NCBI GenBank assembly: GCA_964501265.1
Contig: CAZCSK010000002.1
Span: forward strand, 62,001 to 126,000
DNA from: CAZCSK01 sp964501265
GTDB taxonomy: Bacteria; Actinomycetota; CADDZG01; JAHWKV01
Length of the DNA stretch: 64,000 nucleotides
Direction: 5' to 3'
Positions 26,579 to 36,900 of the stretch are shown here, one piece after another (the stretch's first letter is position 1; the number at the start of each line of letters is the position of its first letter). A model generated the notes under the pieces. That model saw only the letters and a list, made by a program, of their open reading frames with translations, did not search any database and had not been told where the DNA came from. The position numbers and the translations under genes were made by a program.

Positions 26579-27568
26579 TCACCTTATTGTGGCTAGGTCT
26601 CCCTCGATGAAGCTCTCGGGCATCTGAACTGTCACCTTGTTGCCAAGTTGCTCAAGCTTGACGATAAGTGAACGCACTTCGATCAGCTCCAATCCTTGAC
26701 CCTTCCTTATCGCGTTGACGCTGTCGATTGCTATTTTCGCTAATTCGCTCGGTCGCCTTTTAGGGGGAAACTTCACCCCATAAATTCTGGCCATTTCTTG
26801 GAGTCTCGATTCAACGTCAATTACTTCTCGAACCTCTACAATGAGCCCGTCTTTGACGTAGACCGACATTTTCCTGAAGTGATTAGCCGACGGCACTGGT
26901 GCGTTAGCGGTTTGAGTATCGCCCGGCTTGGGCAGGTCCGGTCGCACGAGGTCGTATCGGATGATGTGTGAATCTTTCGTAGGAACTGGGAACGGATCCT
27001 CATCTGGTCTGTAGGCCACCAAATCGGTATTCAAAACAACCACCGCCGCGGCCTCCCGCATGGCGGCATCCACGAAAGACAGAACCTTCAACGACTCGAG
27101 AACCGGGTCCTTGATTTTCTCCTCTTGCTTAGCTGAAGTCGGCCACCCAAGCGAAGCGGGGGCTCCTTTCCGGTCCAGAACCCAGGCTCCGCTGCGAAGA
27201 GCGACAACAGTCGCGGCGGGGGCGTTCGGTTTTTGTGCAACCAATAGTTCGAGCTGAACCGCATCGATGTACCTTATGGCCAGGGTATCGTCGAGAACCT
27301 TTTCTTCAGTGGCAAGGGCCTTATTTACCGAAATCTTGGCACTGTATCTGACGTCGTCCTCGACAAAGCACTCAACCTCCAAGGTCCGTTCTTCCAAGGT
27401 CCGTTCTGCTGTCTTCTCCGTATAGACGTACTGCCTTTCGAGGCGTTGTGTGCGTGCGATCGCATCCCGGAGAAAATCTGCCGGTCCTTTAGATTTGCCC
27501 ACGCAGGCAGACAAGGTTGCGACCACGAGCAACACTAGAAAGACCGACGCAAACCGGCGCAACCTCAT
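26579..27568 (-). CDS. lipoprotein of unknown function
   Basis: A 329-residue protein with a type II signal peptide (FLVLLVVATLSAC, lipid-modified Cys22). The mature part contains KTAERTLEERTLEVECFVEDDVRYSAKI and later QEMARIYGVKFPP; the alternating strands suggest a LolA/RsmA-like or other beta-rich domain, but I cannot assign a family. Its start overlaps the end of the next upstream lipoprotein gene by 4 bases. It is the last gene of the operon that begins at 37184. Bases 26682-26710 recur, with two changes, at 41314-41342. Confidence 0.72.
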   Translation of the reverse strand: MRLRRFASVFLVLLVVATLSACVGKSKGPADFLRDAIARTQRLERQYVYTEKTAERTLEERTLEVECFVEDDVRYSAKISVNKALATEEKVLDDTLAIRYIDAVQLELLVAQKPNAPAATVVALRSGAWVLDRKGAPASLGWPTSAKQEEKIKDPVLESLKVLSFVDAAMREAAAVVVLNTDLVAYRPDEDPFPVPTKDSHIIRYDLVRPDLPKPGDTQTANAPVPSANHFRKMSVYVKDGLIVEVREVIDVESRLQEMARIYGVKFPPKRRPSELAKIAIDSVNAIRKGQGLELIEVRSLIVKLEQLGNKVTVQMPESFIEGDLATIR

Positions 27569-28092
27569 GGGTTCACCGCCAGAAGCTCGCGGAGCAAGGT
27601 GCGAGGCTGGTCGTATTCGTCCCGCATCGACAATTGGAAGATGTAGTGGCCTCTAAACCAAATCGCTACCTTTGACTTGGTTGACGTGGTGAGCCAAACC
27701 GATTCTTCGCCCCACCGCGTTTCCCTAGATCGAGAACTTCCAATTTGCTCGACAATCGATCGACGAAAGAAAGAGCTTTTGACGTTGGCGCCCGGAAGGA
27801 GCCGGCTCACCTGAAGCGTCGCCATTACAAGGTCGTCGGTGCGTAAACTGTACAACCCGACAGCGTCCGCAAAAGAGCGATTGCTATCTTTAAGGGACGC
27901 GGCGACATCCTCTGCTGCGACTCGAAGACCCAATATCTCTGCGGGCACAAGGTTGGGGTTGAGCTTCGCTATCTTGGCACCGGTTATCCCGACGATCTGA
28001 GCATCACTTTTCTTACAGGCGGCCGCGCCGCCCATCACAAAGACCAGCAAGAGCGCGAGGACAACCCTTCCCTGCCTGACGAATAAGTTCAC
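27565..28092 (-). CDS. small lipoprotein of unknown function
   Basis: A 175-residue protein with signal peptide LALLLVFVMGGAAAC and probable lipid-modified Cys26. The mature domain ends with IWFRGHYIFQLSMRD, possibly a surface domain that binds a partner. It lies 2 bases after the cupredoxin-like lipoprotein gene and overlaps the following lipoprotein gene by 4 bases, so all three are co-translated. No family is recognised. Confidence 0.7.
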   Translation of the reverse strand: MNLFVRQGRVVLALLLVFVMGGAAACKKSDAQIVGITGAKIAKLNPNLVPAEILGLRVAAEDVAASLKDSNRSFADAVGLYSLRTDDLVMATLQVSRLLPGANVKSSFFRRSIVEQIGSSRSRETRWGEESVWLTTSTKSKVAIWFRGHYIFQLSMRDEYDQPRTLLRELLAVNP

Positions 28093-28094
28093 TT

Positions 28095-28604
28095 TCAGGC
28101 GACTACTTCGATCGATCCCACGGCGTATGGGCGGGTTCCATCGTGATAGTTAAATTTGCCGATCTGGTTGGCGGTGTACGTAAAGGATGCTCCGGGGCTG
28201 AGGTTACCGGAGTTGAAATGTCCGTCATCGGCCTCCACGGATCGCACAACCGAATCCTTGTTAACCCAAGTGATTTTCGATCCCTTCGAGACGCGCACCG
28301 CGGAAGGATCGAACGCACTGCCCTTGCTATCGCTGTTGATCGCTACGCTGATCGCCGCGGCTTGAGTTTGTTGCTGAGTGGGCTTGACCTCAACCGTTGG
28401 CTTCCCGATAACCTGTTTTTCGTCAGGGGGGGCTCCCGACTGAGCCACTGGAGATGGGCTTGGAGATCTTTGACCCAAGCGCGAATTGGCCTGGTCTTTG
28501 AAATTCAAATCCGATTCGTCCCCTACTTTGGTGCTCGTGCCGCAAGATGCGAGCAATAACTGCGCCACTATCAATGGCACTGCAAATCGTAACGACTTCC
28601 TCAT
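28095..28604 (-). CDS. lipoprotein with cupredoxin-like domain lacking copper ligands
   Basis: A 169-residue protein: signal peptide with LLASC lipobox, a Ser/Pro/Gln-rich linker, then a cupredoxin-like beta-domain from about residue 85 (VRVSKGSKITWVNKDSVVRSVEA, GNLSPGASFTYTANQIGKFNYHDGTRPYAVGSIEV). In plastocyanin relatives the last motif is Y-C-x-x-H-P-x-M-x-G. Here Cys is His, His is Arg and Met is Ala, so a type 1 copper site is unlikely and the domain may only bind a partner. Its ATG overlaps the stop of the MFS-ATPase gene by one base. Confidence 0.75.
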   Translation of the reverse strand: MRKSLRFAVPLIVAQLLLASCGTSTKVGDESDLNFKDQANSRLGQRSPSPSPVAQSGAPPDEKQVIGKPTVEVKPTQQQTQAAAISVAINSDSKGSAFDPSAVRVSKGSKITWVNKDSVVRSVEADDGHFNSGNLSPGASFTYTANQIGKFNYHDGTRPYAVGSIEVVA

Positions 28605-31570
28605 CAGGTCAACCTCCCGGACCGCTGAATGGCTTCTTGTGACGTGCCCAGATACGACTCGATTACGCGCTCGTCGTTCAGAACTTCCTCAGGCTGTCCG
28701 CGGGTTACAACCGCCCCTTGATCCAGGGCGATCAGTTCATCGGAGAGCGCTGAAATCAAAGGCATGTCGTGCTCGATTATCAAAAGGGCGCACCCAGTTT
28801 CATAGCGAACCCTCCTGAGCAACGGGGCGAGCCCTTCCGCTTCCGCTTGTGCAATACCTGAAGAAGGTTCGTCGAGCAACAGGACCTTGGGATTGGTGGC
28901 CATCACGCAGGTTAGGTCAACTATGCGCCGCAGACCCGTGGAAAGCTCCTTTACAAACTTGTCCCGATAGGACTGAAGCTCGAACAATTCAATCAATCGC
29001 TCGGCCCGCACTCGCACACGCCGTTCTGCCTTTCGCACTTGAGGCACCGACATCGCGTTCATGACGACGTTTTTTACTTCGAGTCGCTGGTCGAGCGCGC
29101 AGAGCAAAGTCTCGAATACCGTCAGCGCAGGAAAGAGACGGGCATCCTGGAAACGTCTCACCAATCTTTTTCTTGCACGCTCCTCCGGACCCATGGCCGT
29201 GATGTCGACCCCCTCATATCGCACGACCCCCTCATCGGGAATCTGAAAGCCGCTGATGATGTCGAAAATGGTCGTTTTCCCCGCTCCGTTGGGGCCAATC
29301 AACCCGAGAATTTCGCCTTCCCTAAGAGAGAAACTCACGCCGTTTACCGCAAGTACCCCGCCGTATCGTCGGACAAGATTTTCGACCTCCAAGACCGGTC
29401 GAGCATCGTGGAGTTGAATTGCTTTTCTTGTCCGGGCACTTGGAAGGGTTGCCGCCGGGGCCCCCTCGGTTAACGAACCGGTTCCTTTCACATAAACCGC
29501 CCGCAGGATATCCGGCCTGTTGAGGAGTTCCGAAGTCTCGCCAAAGAATTTGACTTCCCCCTTTTCCATGAAGATGGCCCGCCGTGCAAGCGTCAGCGCG
29601 ACATTCACTGACTGCTCAACCACGATCACCGTGGTTCCCCCTGCGTGGATCCGACGAACGATCTCGATGAGCTGACCCACGACGGCCGGTGACAATCCCA
29701 GCGATAGCTCGTCGATCATCAATAGCCGTGGTTTGGTCAGAAACGCGAGAGCCAATGAAAGCATCTGCTGCTCCCCACCGGACAAAGTAGCGGCTTGCTC
29801 ACCAATGCGCTCGCGCAGAATGGGAAAGATCGCTAGGACTTCGTCCAGTCGCTCGTTGATCTTGCTCTTATCCTCGCTTAGCCACTCCCCCATCAACAGG
29901 TTCTCGCGCACGGTAAGTCGCGGAAACACTCCCCGGCCACCGGGCATATGTATGACTTTGCGGCCTGCAATTTCGTGGGCGGGCATATGGGTGATATCGC
30001 GGCCGTCAAAGACGATTCCTCCGCCGGAGGCCTCTTGAGTTCCACTGATGGCCCTCAAAAGAGTTGACTTCCCGGCACCGTTGGTCCCCAGCAAGGCGAC
30101 GATCTCTCCTTGTTCAACGTCGAAGTCGACCCCGAATAAGACCTGAACTCCGTCGTATTCGACGTCCACGCCGCGGCAAACGAGTAGCTTGCCCTTCCCC
30201 CCTTCCTGCGCGCGAACCCATTCAGCTGTTGCCATTGACGCCTTGACTGCGTTGCGTCGATCAAGATCGAAGAAGGCTCCCGAAGACGCAACAAGAAATG
30301 AACCCAGAATCAAAAGAGGGACCCCGTAAAGGAAGGTGGTTGTGTAGCCATAGCGGGTGAACAGTGCTGCGCCTATGGGGACAAATATGATGTTGCCCGG
30401 AAGAGCCGAAAGCGCCATCATCTGAAGTCCCTGAGTTCTGACATTTGGTGGAATGACCTGAGAAAAGACCACGCCCGAAGCCGGACCTACCAAGGCCGAA
30501 CCAAAGGCCGTTAGCGCAAAGAAACCAATTAGGACCGCGAGGGGTGGACCGAACGCGATGCCCACGAGCCCAAATGCGTTAATCACTCCAAACAACCCGA
30601 TGATCGTTAAGACCCTGCCCGGATTTCTACGCATGAAGTAGTCGATCAGACCGCCGCCGAGAAACCCCCCAGCTAAGCCAGCAAAGGTAGCCGGATAAGA
30701 AATCAGTCCTCGCTGAAGTGGGTTGAGTCCGTATCGTTCGGCGAGGAAGAACCCAAAGTAGCCGAAACCGACGGCAGCTCCTGCAGTTGTCAAAATCTGG
30801 GCCACGAACATCCTGCGAAGAGTGCGAACTGCCCAAATAGTCCGCCAAGATTCTCCGAAGCTCTTCGGTTCTTCTTCTTTGTTGGCCACATCCTCTGCGG
30901 CACCCATCTCCTTGCGTTCGAAGTATCCACGGACGGGTTCGCGCAGCAGGAACTGAGCGAGCACTCCGATGACGACAAGGGGGGCGCCAAGAGCGACGAG
31001 AGTGGTCCTCCATCCGAACGTGAGGACCATGAACCCGGCAACCGCCGGAGTGAGGAAATGAGGGATCCTGTTCAGCGTGCCCAACATCGCGAATACTTTG
31101 CCTCTGGAATCCGGCGGGTAATAGTCCGCCAATAGAGAGAACCTAGGCACGGAACTGGTTAGCTCGCTGACATCATCGATGACGCGTGGAACCGACAAAG
31201 AAAAGAGGCTTGTCGCCCTTCCCGTTAGGATCGAGAACACCCCAGACAAGATCGTGCCGATTGAAACGAAGGGTACGCGCTTGTGCCTGTCCGCGTACCA
31301 TCCAACCCCGATCGCCGCAAATATCGTGAAAGACCCAACAATGGCCGAGATCGTTACCATTGCGGGAATGCTGATTTTCAGTTCGCGGGCTATTTCGGGC
31401 TGAGCAAGGCCAAATGTTGCATTGTCAAACGCCTGAAAGAATCCAATAAACACTAGCGTCAAGGCCGGTTTCAGGCCGTACGGCGTTTTTCGCAGCTCGC
31501 CCCAGTTGGCAGCCTCTTTGAAAATCTTTCCAAACCCCTGGGGCGGCTGGCTTTGTCCGTTTTGGCTCAC
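28604..31570 (-). CDS. MFS permease fused to two Liv-type ABC ATPases
   Basis: A 988-residue fusion. Residues 1-435 form an MFS permease of twelve helices (GWYADRHKRVPFVSIG is the family's loop motif). Residues about 462-695 are a LivF-like ATPase (Walker A LGTNGAGKST at 494-503, signature LSGGEQQ, VEQSVNVAL). Residues about 726-985 are a LivG-like ATPase (Walker A IGPNGAGKTT, signature region STGLRR, IEHDMPL). The ATPases would power the LivH-LivM chain encoded just upstream (4-base overlap). The MFS part could add a second transport route or act as a membrane anchor. Known branched-chain transporters make these as separate proteins, so the fusion is notable. Confidence 0.9.
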   Translation of the reverse strand: MSQNGQSQPPQGFGKIFKEAANWGELRKTPYGLKPALTLVFIGFFQAFDNATFGLAQPEIARELKISIPAMVTISAIVGSFTIFAAIGVGWYADRHKRVPFVSIGTILSGVFSILTGRATSLFSLSVPRVIDDVSELTSSVPRFSLLADYYPPDSRGKVFAMLGTLNRIPHFLTPAVAGFMVLTFGWRTTLVALGAPLVVIGVLAQFLLREPVRGYFERKEMGAAEDVANKEEEPKSFGESWRTIWAVRTLRRMFVAQILTTAGAAVGFGYFGFFLAERYGLNPLQRGLISYPATFAGLAGGFLGGGLIDYFMRRNPGRVLTIIGLFGVINAFGLVGIAFGPPLAVLIGFFALTAFGSALVGPASGVVFSQVIPPNVRTQGLQMMALSALPGNIIFVPIGAALFTRYGYTTTFLYGVPLLILGSFLVASSGAFFDLDRRNAVKASMATAEWVRAQEGGKGKLLVCRGVDVEYDGVQVLFGVDFDVEQGEIVALLGTNGAGKSTLLRAISGTQEASGGGIVFDGRDITHMPAHEIAGRKVIHMPGGRGVFPRLTVRENLLMGEWLSEDKSKINERLDEVLAIFPILRERIGEQAATLSGGEQQMLSLALAFLTKPRLLMIDELSLGLSPAVVGQLIEIVRRIHAGGTTVIVVEQSVNVALTLARRAIFMEKGEVKFFGETSELLNRPDILRAVYVKGTGSLTEGAPAATLPSARTRKAIQLHDARPVLEVENLVRRYGGVLAVNGVSFSLREGEILGLIGPNGAGKTTIFDIISGFQIPDEGVVRYEGVDITAMGPEERARKRLVRRFQDARLFPALTVFETLLCALDQRLEVKNVVMNAMSVPQVRKAERRVRVRAERLIELFELQSYRDKFVKELSTGLRRIVDLTCVMATNPKVLLLDEPSSGIAQAEAEGLAPLLRRVRYETGCALLIIEHDMPLISALSDELIALDQGAVVTRGQPEEVLNDERVIESYLGTSQEAIQRSGRLT

Positions 31571-33909
31571 GCTTCCACCTCTTCCTGCAATTCCGACAGC
31601 GACAAGGGTTCTCGATCATCGAGTCCGCTCGCCGCGGCCCCGATCAATTCCTGCTCTCGATTCTTCGCTCCGGCCCCCTCACCATTTTGATCGCCCCGGA
31701 GATATAAATTGGATTCAAGGTCAAACCGTTCGGATGGAAGAACGCTCAAGCCGGCGTCGGGAAGCGGCTGTGCCATCGGATACAACCTTCTTGCGAGCGC
31801 CTCGGGATCGTAATCAGCAAATAAACTGGGGACGACGAGCTGCCGGCGCTGCGCGATGATGCGAAGAACAGAGTCGCGTGCCGCCGTCAGTAGCGAGATC
31901 AGACCCCCTGGTGCCGCGTACAGCAGATATAGAGTCCCTCCTGCACCGACGAATGCGATCAAAAGTGGGGAATCGGATACATAGCGGGTGAGGTTGAAAT
32001 AAGCAGAACCAAGAAGAGCGCCGTTTACCGAACTCACGCCCCCAACTACAGCCAAAAGAAACATGTCAATGCTCGCCTGTGCCGTAAAGGAGTCGGCGCT
32101 GAGCCCTCTTTGCTGATGAGCAAAAATTACCCCGGCGAACCCCGCGAGCGCCCCGGCAACCGCAAAGGACATCAACTTCATTCGCATCGCAGACACGCCC
32201 AGCGACTGCAGCCCAGTTTCGTTCTCTCGGAGCGCAATCATCAAGCGACCAGTCCGGCTTTTCCTCAGATTCGTTACAACGAGAATCGCGCTAATCAGCG
32301 CCGCAAGTGAAAGGAAGTACATGCTGCGCTCATCCTCAAAGTCAAAAAAGAACAGGGTCGGCCGATCGATCGATTTGGGCAGGAGCCATCCAAAGTAGCG
32401 CTCGTTGAACAACATTGAATGAACCGCCACCGCGAATGCGAAGGTCGTCACACCAAGGAAGAGTCCTTTGATGCGAAGGGCGGGAATGCCCACCACGACG
32501 GCAAACCCCGCGGTTATCGCTGTCGCTATCGGAACGGCAAGCCAGAAGTTCAACCCCAATCGACCGGTCAGTGCGCCGCCAACAACCGTTCCTATTGCGA
32601 CCAACCCGAATTGGCCGAGGCTCACTTGACCTGCCCATCCGGTCAACACCACCAAAGAGAGGGCGACTATGGTTTGAAGGGCAATTACGCTGCCGAGGTT
32701 GATGGCGCCGGTCGAGGTCAAGAATGGATAAAGTCCGGCGCCCACGAGCCCGAGCAGGATAAAGACTCGTCGGCTGATGCGTACGCTTGGAATCCTCATA
32801 AGCTGGTCTGGAATCGGCGCCTGCTCCTTGCTGGCCTGCCAGGACCCTTCGGACGCTCCCCCTTCGCTGCGTAACATCGAGCGACGCTGAATCAAGAGCC
32901 CCGCACCAATGACCAAAAACAGGGCAAGACTGATAAGTGGAGCGTCGTCCTTAAAGCTCCAATTGGTCGCACTCGACAAAACCGCAATCAAGACGGCCGC
33001 TAATGACGAAGCGCTAATGCTACGCATCCTTCCCAAAACGGCGGCGGCAAGAGCTGGAAGCAGGATATCGGGGGCAAAACCGGCCGCCGACCCTGGAGAT
33101 GACAGGATGCCAGTGAGAGTCACGCTTGCGCCGGATAACAGACCGGTCAGGGTCCAAACTATCGACGACAGAACGCCGACACTGACACCCAGAAGCGTCG
33201 CCCGTTCCGCATTGTCGGCCATCGCTCTAACGGCTACACCGGCCCGGGTGTATTTGAAAAACATTCCCAAACCAACGAGGAACGCAATCGCAACGAAAAT
33301 TGCAAACAGTTCAGGGAACCCGTATCTCACTTCGAGCTTGCCGATGACGAAATGAAAGTCCGAAAAAGGCAGCAACTCTCGAAACTGCGTTAGTCCTCCA
33401 GGCTGCGTCCTTCGCGCATCATCGAGCGCCGGAAAAATCGGCAACCGGCTGATCAGTTGCTGAGAGGTTGCCCCCAGAAACCCCGCAGCCGCGATGGTGA
33501 CGACTGTTAGAACGAGCCGGGGGGCCTTGAAGAAACGTCGTCCAAAAACCAGATCGAAGGCGAGCCCAGCGAGACCCGCGAGCAGTATCCCCAAAACGAA
33601 TGCAATGAAGAAAGGCATCTTGTCAACAAAACGAATCAATTCGAAGGTGAGGGCTGCACCGGCTGCACCCATAGCGGTCTGGGCGAAGTTGATTATCCGG
33701 GTGGTGCGATAAACCAAGACGATGCCCGCCGCGGTGAGCGCGTTAACCAATCCCAGGACGAGTCCTGAGAAAAGGATCGCGCCGGGAGTTCCCCGGCCGG
33801 AACTACCGCTTCCGGGAAGAACGAATTGCGTGTAAATCAAAGACGCTGCGGCGATGACGGCGCCGATTACATAAGGACCAAAACGAGAGGTCTTTAACCA
33901 TTTCATCAT
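31567..33909 (-). CDS. LivH-LivM fused branched-chain amino-acid type permease
   Basis: A 780-residue membrane protein joining the two permease halves. The first half (about residues 10-340) has the LivH motif NALTAAGIVLVYRTTRIINFAQ and GVAVRAMADNAERATLLGV. The second (about 365-690) has the LivM motif VALSLVVLTGWAGQVSLGQFG and RMIALRENETGLQSLGVS. A hydrophilic tail of about 90 residues follows. It forms the pore of an importer powered by the ATPases in the next gene. Substrate specificity could be supplied by the ten SBPs of the window. The start codon overlaps the preceding stop by one base (TAATG). Confidence 0.92.
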   Translation of the reverse strand: MMKWLKTSRFGPYVIGAVIAAASLIYTQFVLPGSGSSGRGTPGAILFSGLVLGLVNALTAAGIVLVYRTTRIINFAQTAMGAAGAALTFELIRFVDKMPFFIAFVLGILLAGLAGLAFDLVFGRRFFKAPRLVLTVVTIAAAGFLGATSQQLISRLPIFPALDDARRTQPGGLTQFRELLPFSDFHFVIGKLEVRYGFPELFAIFVAIAFLVGLGMFFKYTRAGVAVRAMADNAERATLLGVSVGVLSSIVWTLTGLLSGASVTLTGILSSPGSAAGFAPDILLPALAAAVLGRMRSISASSLAAVLIAVLSSATNWSFKDDAPLISLALFLVIGAGLLIQRRSMLRSEGGASEGSWQASKEQAPIPDQLMRIPSVRISRRVFILLGLVGAGLYPFLTSTGAINLGSVIALQTIVALSLVVLTGWAGQVSLGQFGLVAIGTVVGGALTGRLGLNFWLAVPIATAITAGFAVVVGIPALRIKGLFLGVTTFAFAVAVHSMLFNERYFGWLLPKSIDRPTLFFFDFEDERSMYFLSLAALISAILVVTNLRKSRTGRLMIALRENETGLQSLGVSAMRMKLMSFAVAGALAGFAGVIFAHQQRGLSADSFTAQASIDMFLLAVVGGVSSVNGALLGSAYFNLTRYVSDSPLLIAFVGAGGTLYLLYAAPGGLISLLTAARDSVLRIIAQRRQLVVPSLFADYDPEALARRLYPMAQPLPDAGLSVLPSERFDLESNLYLRGDQNGEGAGAKNREQELIGAAASGLDDREPLSLSELQEEVEA

Positions 33910-36900
33910 TACTTGAGATCCGAGGTCAACGGCGATGGGTCCACTTGGCCCAAAGTGAATTGACTCTTTTCTGTTCCACCCGTAACTGAGCCGTCAAGGG
34001 ACTCCATGATGATGAACGCGCCATACTGCGGTGCGACGACGAAATTGTACTTGTAGTTAGCACTTTCAAGTCCGGTAAAGGTAAGGGTTGTGTTGGTGGA
34101 CCAGCCTGCCATGAGGTCGCCGCAAGCATCAACCTGCTCTCGCCTGACAACTTGTCCCGTGATTTCAGCTCTTATTCCATTGGTAGGATCCACCGAGCTG
34201 CCGCTGAAGGCGCCCCCAGCTGTAACCGGAAGGGGGAACAAAAGCAACCCCTGCCCTTGTGCTGGAGTAAAGACCGGATCGACGGTCCCGTTAGCGGCGA
34301 CATTTTCGATCTTGACAAGAGAAAGCCCGCGCTCGGGATCTTGAGTTACAGCGGCAGTATTGACCCTGAAGCCACGAATTTCCTTCGTCCCATTGTCGAA
34401 CACTCGAACCACCTCGAAGCTGTACGACATCTTTGGCTGGGTTGAGGCCGGGTCGTATACCGCGTTGGCAATATCAGTAACTCTGCGAACTGCGCGCCTC
34501 TCAAAACCGGAAAACACGGTTGTCTTCCCCCCGATGGTCTGAGACCCCGACCGTTGCCAACGGTATATGCCCAATGTTGGTTTTTGTTCAACGTTGACTC
34601 CCGCCTCCTTGTCTGGGAATTCATTCAGCGCCGCCGCCGGGCAAATGGAATTATCAACAATCGGAACTGGCGCTGGCCGGGGGAAGGGATTTGGAAAGAA
34701 ACTGAAATCATCCGCTGGCTGCGGTATGAAAATTGGAGCCGATTGGGTTGGCGCCGCAGCGACAGGTGGTTTCACACCGAAAGCAATCTCGCTTTGGAAG
34801 CTGCGGACTCCCGCCGACGGCGCTCCAAGGGGGACCGCTATTACCGCCAACGCAACCAAAATCGTGCAGACCGCGGCCGTGCCACTGAGGGCGCCCAATA
34901 GATAGACGCGTCTGCGCGTCCGGCTCGGTGCCGCAGCGGGGGCATTCTTGCGCGATCTGTAAAGGTCAATGCCAGCAGCAAAGGGGGATCTTAGTGAAAT
35001 CCGCGAGAACTTCGCAACGAGTCGTGAAGCTGGAGGTTGCACCTGAGCGAGGCGTCGGCGAAGCGCGCGAGATAGCTCCTCAGCTGCAGTGGCGTGTTCG
35101 GGGGTAAGGTCATTCTGCAAGTCTCCCCAAAGACCCCGTGTAGCAAGCCACGCAAGCTGGGTATGCTCCTCGTCTTCGAGGAACCTTTTGCGAAACATCA
35201 GCGGAGTTTCCGACGGATGGCTGAAACCAAAGTCAGAGGCAATATCTCTCCACTCACCGTAAGCAAGTGCAATACGACCGCGGATGCCCATTTCCAACGC
35301 CGAAGATCGTCGTCGGGATCTGACCAACCCCTTCTGCACTAGAGGGTAAGAAAGGTAAACGAGGAACGCCAACAGTAAAAACACAATCGCCACCAACGCG
35401 CCCGTACGAACTTGCTTGAGGAAAATGCTATCCGGGGCTACGACAACGGGGAGGGAAAGTTGCACGGCGATGTCTTCCGAGGGCAGAACATTCGGATCGT
35501 TTAACTGTTCCTGATCATTGCCTAAGGACGCCTTGGCTTGCTTCGGCGTCCCGATGACGGGCAGCCACTTGTAACCAGGGAAAAAGACCTCCACAAATGT
35601 GACGCCGTTTCGAGGACGGACCTGAAGACGTCCATCGATGAGATCGCCTCCGTCAAATCCATACGCGATTCGAGATGGAACACCCGCCCACCGGGCCATC
35701 ATGGCCTGCGCGGCAACAATCTCGAAAGGTGAACCCTCCTTGCTGCCAGCGATGAGATCCTGAACGGTGTCCGGAGTGACGCTCTTAGGAACTCCTGCAC
35801 CCGTTGCAACGACGTTGTCCAGCAAGAACGTGCGAAGGTAATCGAACGCGTCCCATTTGGATGTCTTGGGAGCTTTGGACAAAAGATCAACGACTGCGGA
35901 GGGCGGCGGCGGGATTTCCAGAAAGCTCTTGACGCTTTTTGGAACATCATTGGTTATTGCGCGCAACTGCTCCACGCTCGGCAATGTCGCCGCGGTCACC
36001 GCATATCTAAGGCCAGCGGTGACCTGTCCCTGCGTCACCCTGATGTTTCCGTTTCGAGAGTCATAAGAAAGGGCGGGCCCTTCGGCAACAACCGAAACGA
36101 TGCTCGGAATGCCCGGCAGAACCGCTCCACCCAGTCCTGCGACGGTAAATCGAGCCTTAATGCCCTGAACGAGATCTTTGTCGACAACACCGCTGCGGGA
36201 AACCTCTTTCAGCTTGTTTTGCGCAAACGGAGGGAGTCGCCAATCTTTTCCGTCATAGACGTCAAGAACGCCGATGCGCCAAGGGCCGGAGATGCTCGAT
36301 TCGACCTCGAACAGGACCCTATCCTGGACCTCAGACAGCGGAACCGTCTTTGGCTTCTGCGGTTCTTGGGTCGGGTCGAAAATCGGTTTCGGAAACAGAA
36401 GCTGGCTTTGCGCAAGTAGGTAAAGGATCACCGTGATCCCCGCGATCATTGGGATGCTGCGCATTGCCCGACGGGCCTCGAATGCTAAAGATGATTTCTC
36501 GCCGGTCTCCCCCCGAGTTTGAGTGCTCGAAAGCAACCCCAAACCAACTGCGAACAAAACCAGGGCCCCGATGCCGCTCGGGATCTGAGCATCCTTTGGA
36601 ATGCTTACTGCTGCTACCGCAGCAACGGGCAACGGCAACAAAAGTCCGATCGACGGACGTCGGATAACTATTGCGGTCCAAGCGGCCAGGAAGCCTGCCG
36701 TACCCATTAGCCATCCGAGAATTGCGGCCCAGCCTGGATTGAACGGAACCGGAGGCCGCAGAACATCCCCCGAGGCGGCAGCCTTTAGAACGTGGGCCCG
36801 AAGCTCCGGCAAATTGTTCAGACCGAATGGGGCTGTGAGCAGCAGACCGATTGCGAAGAGTCCTACAAAAATGGCGAGATTGGTTATTAAGGGCCTTTTG

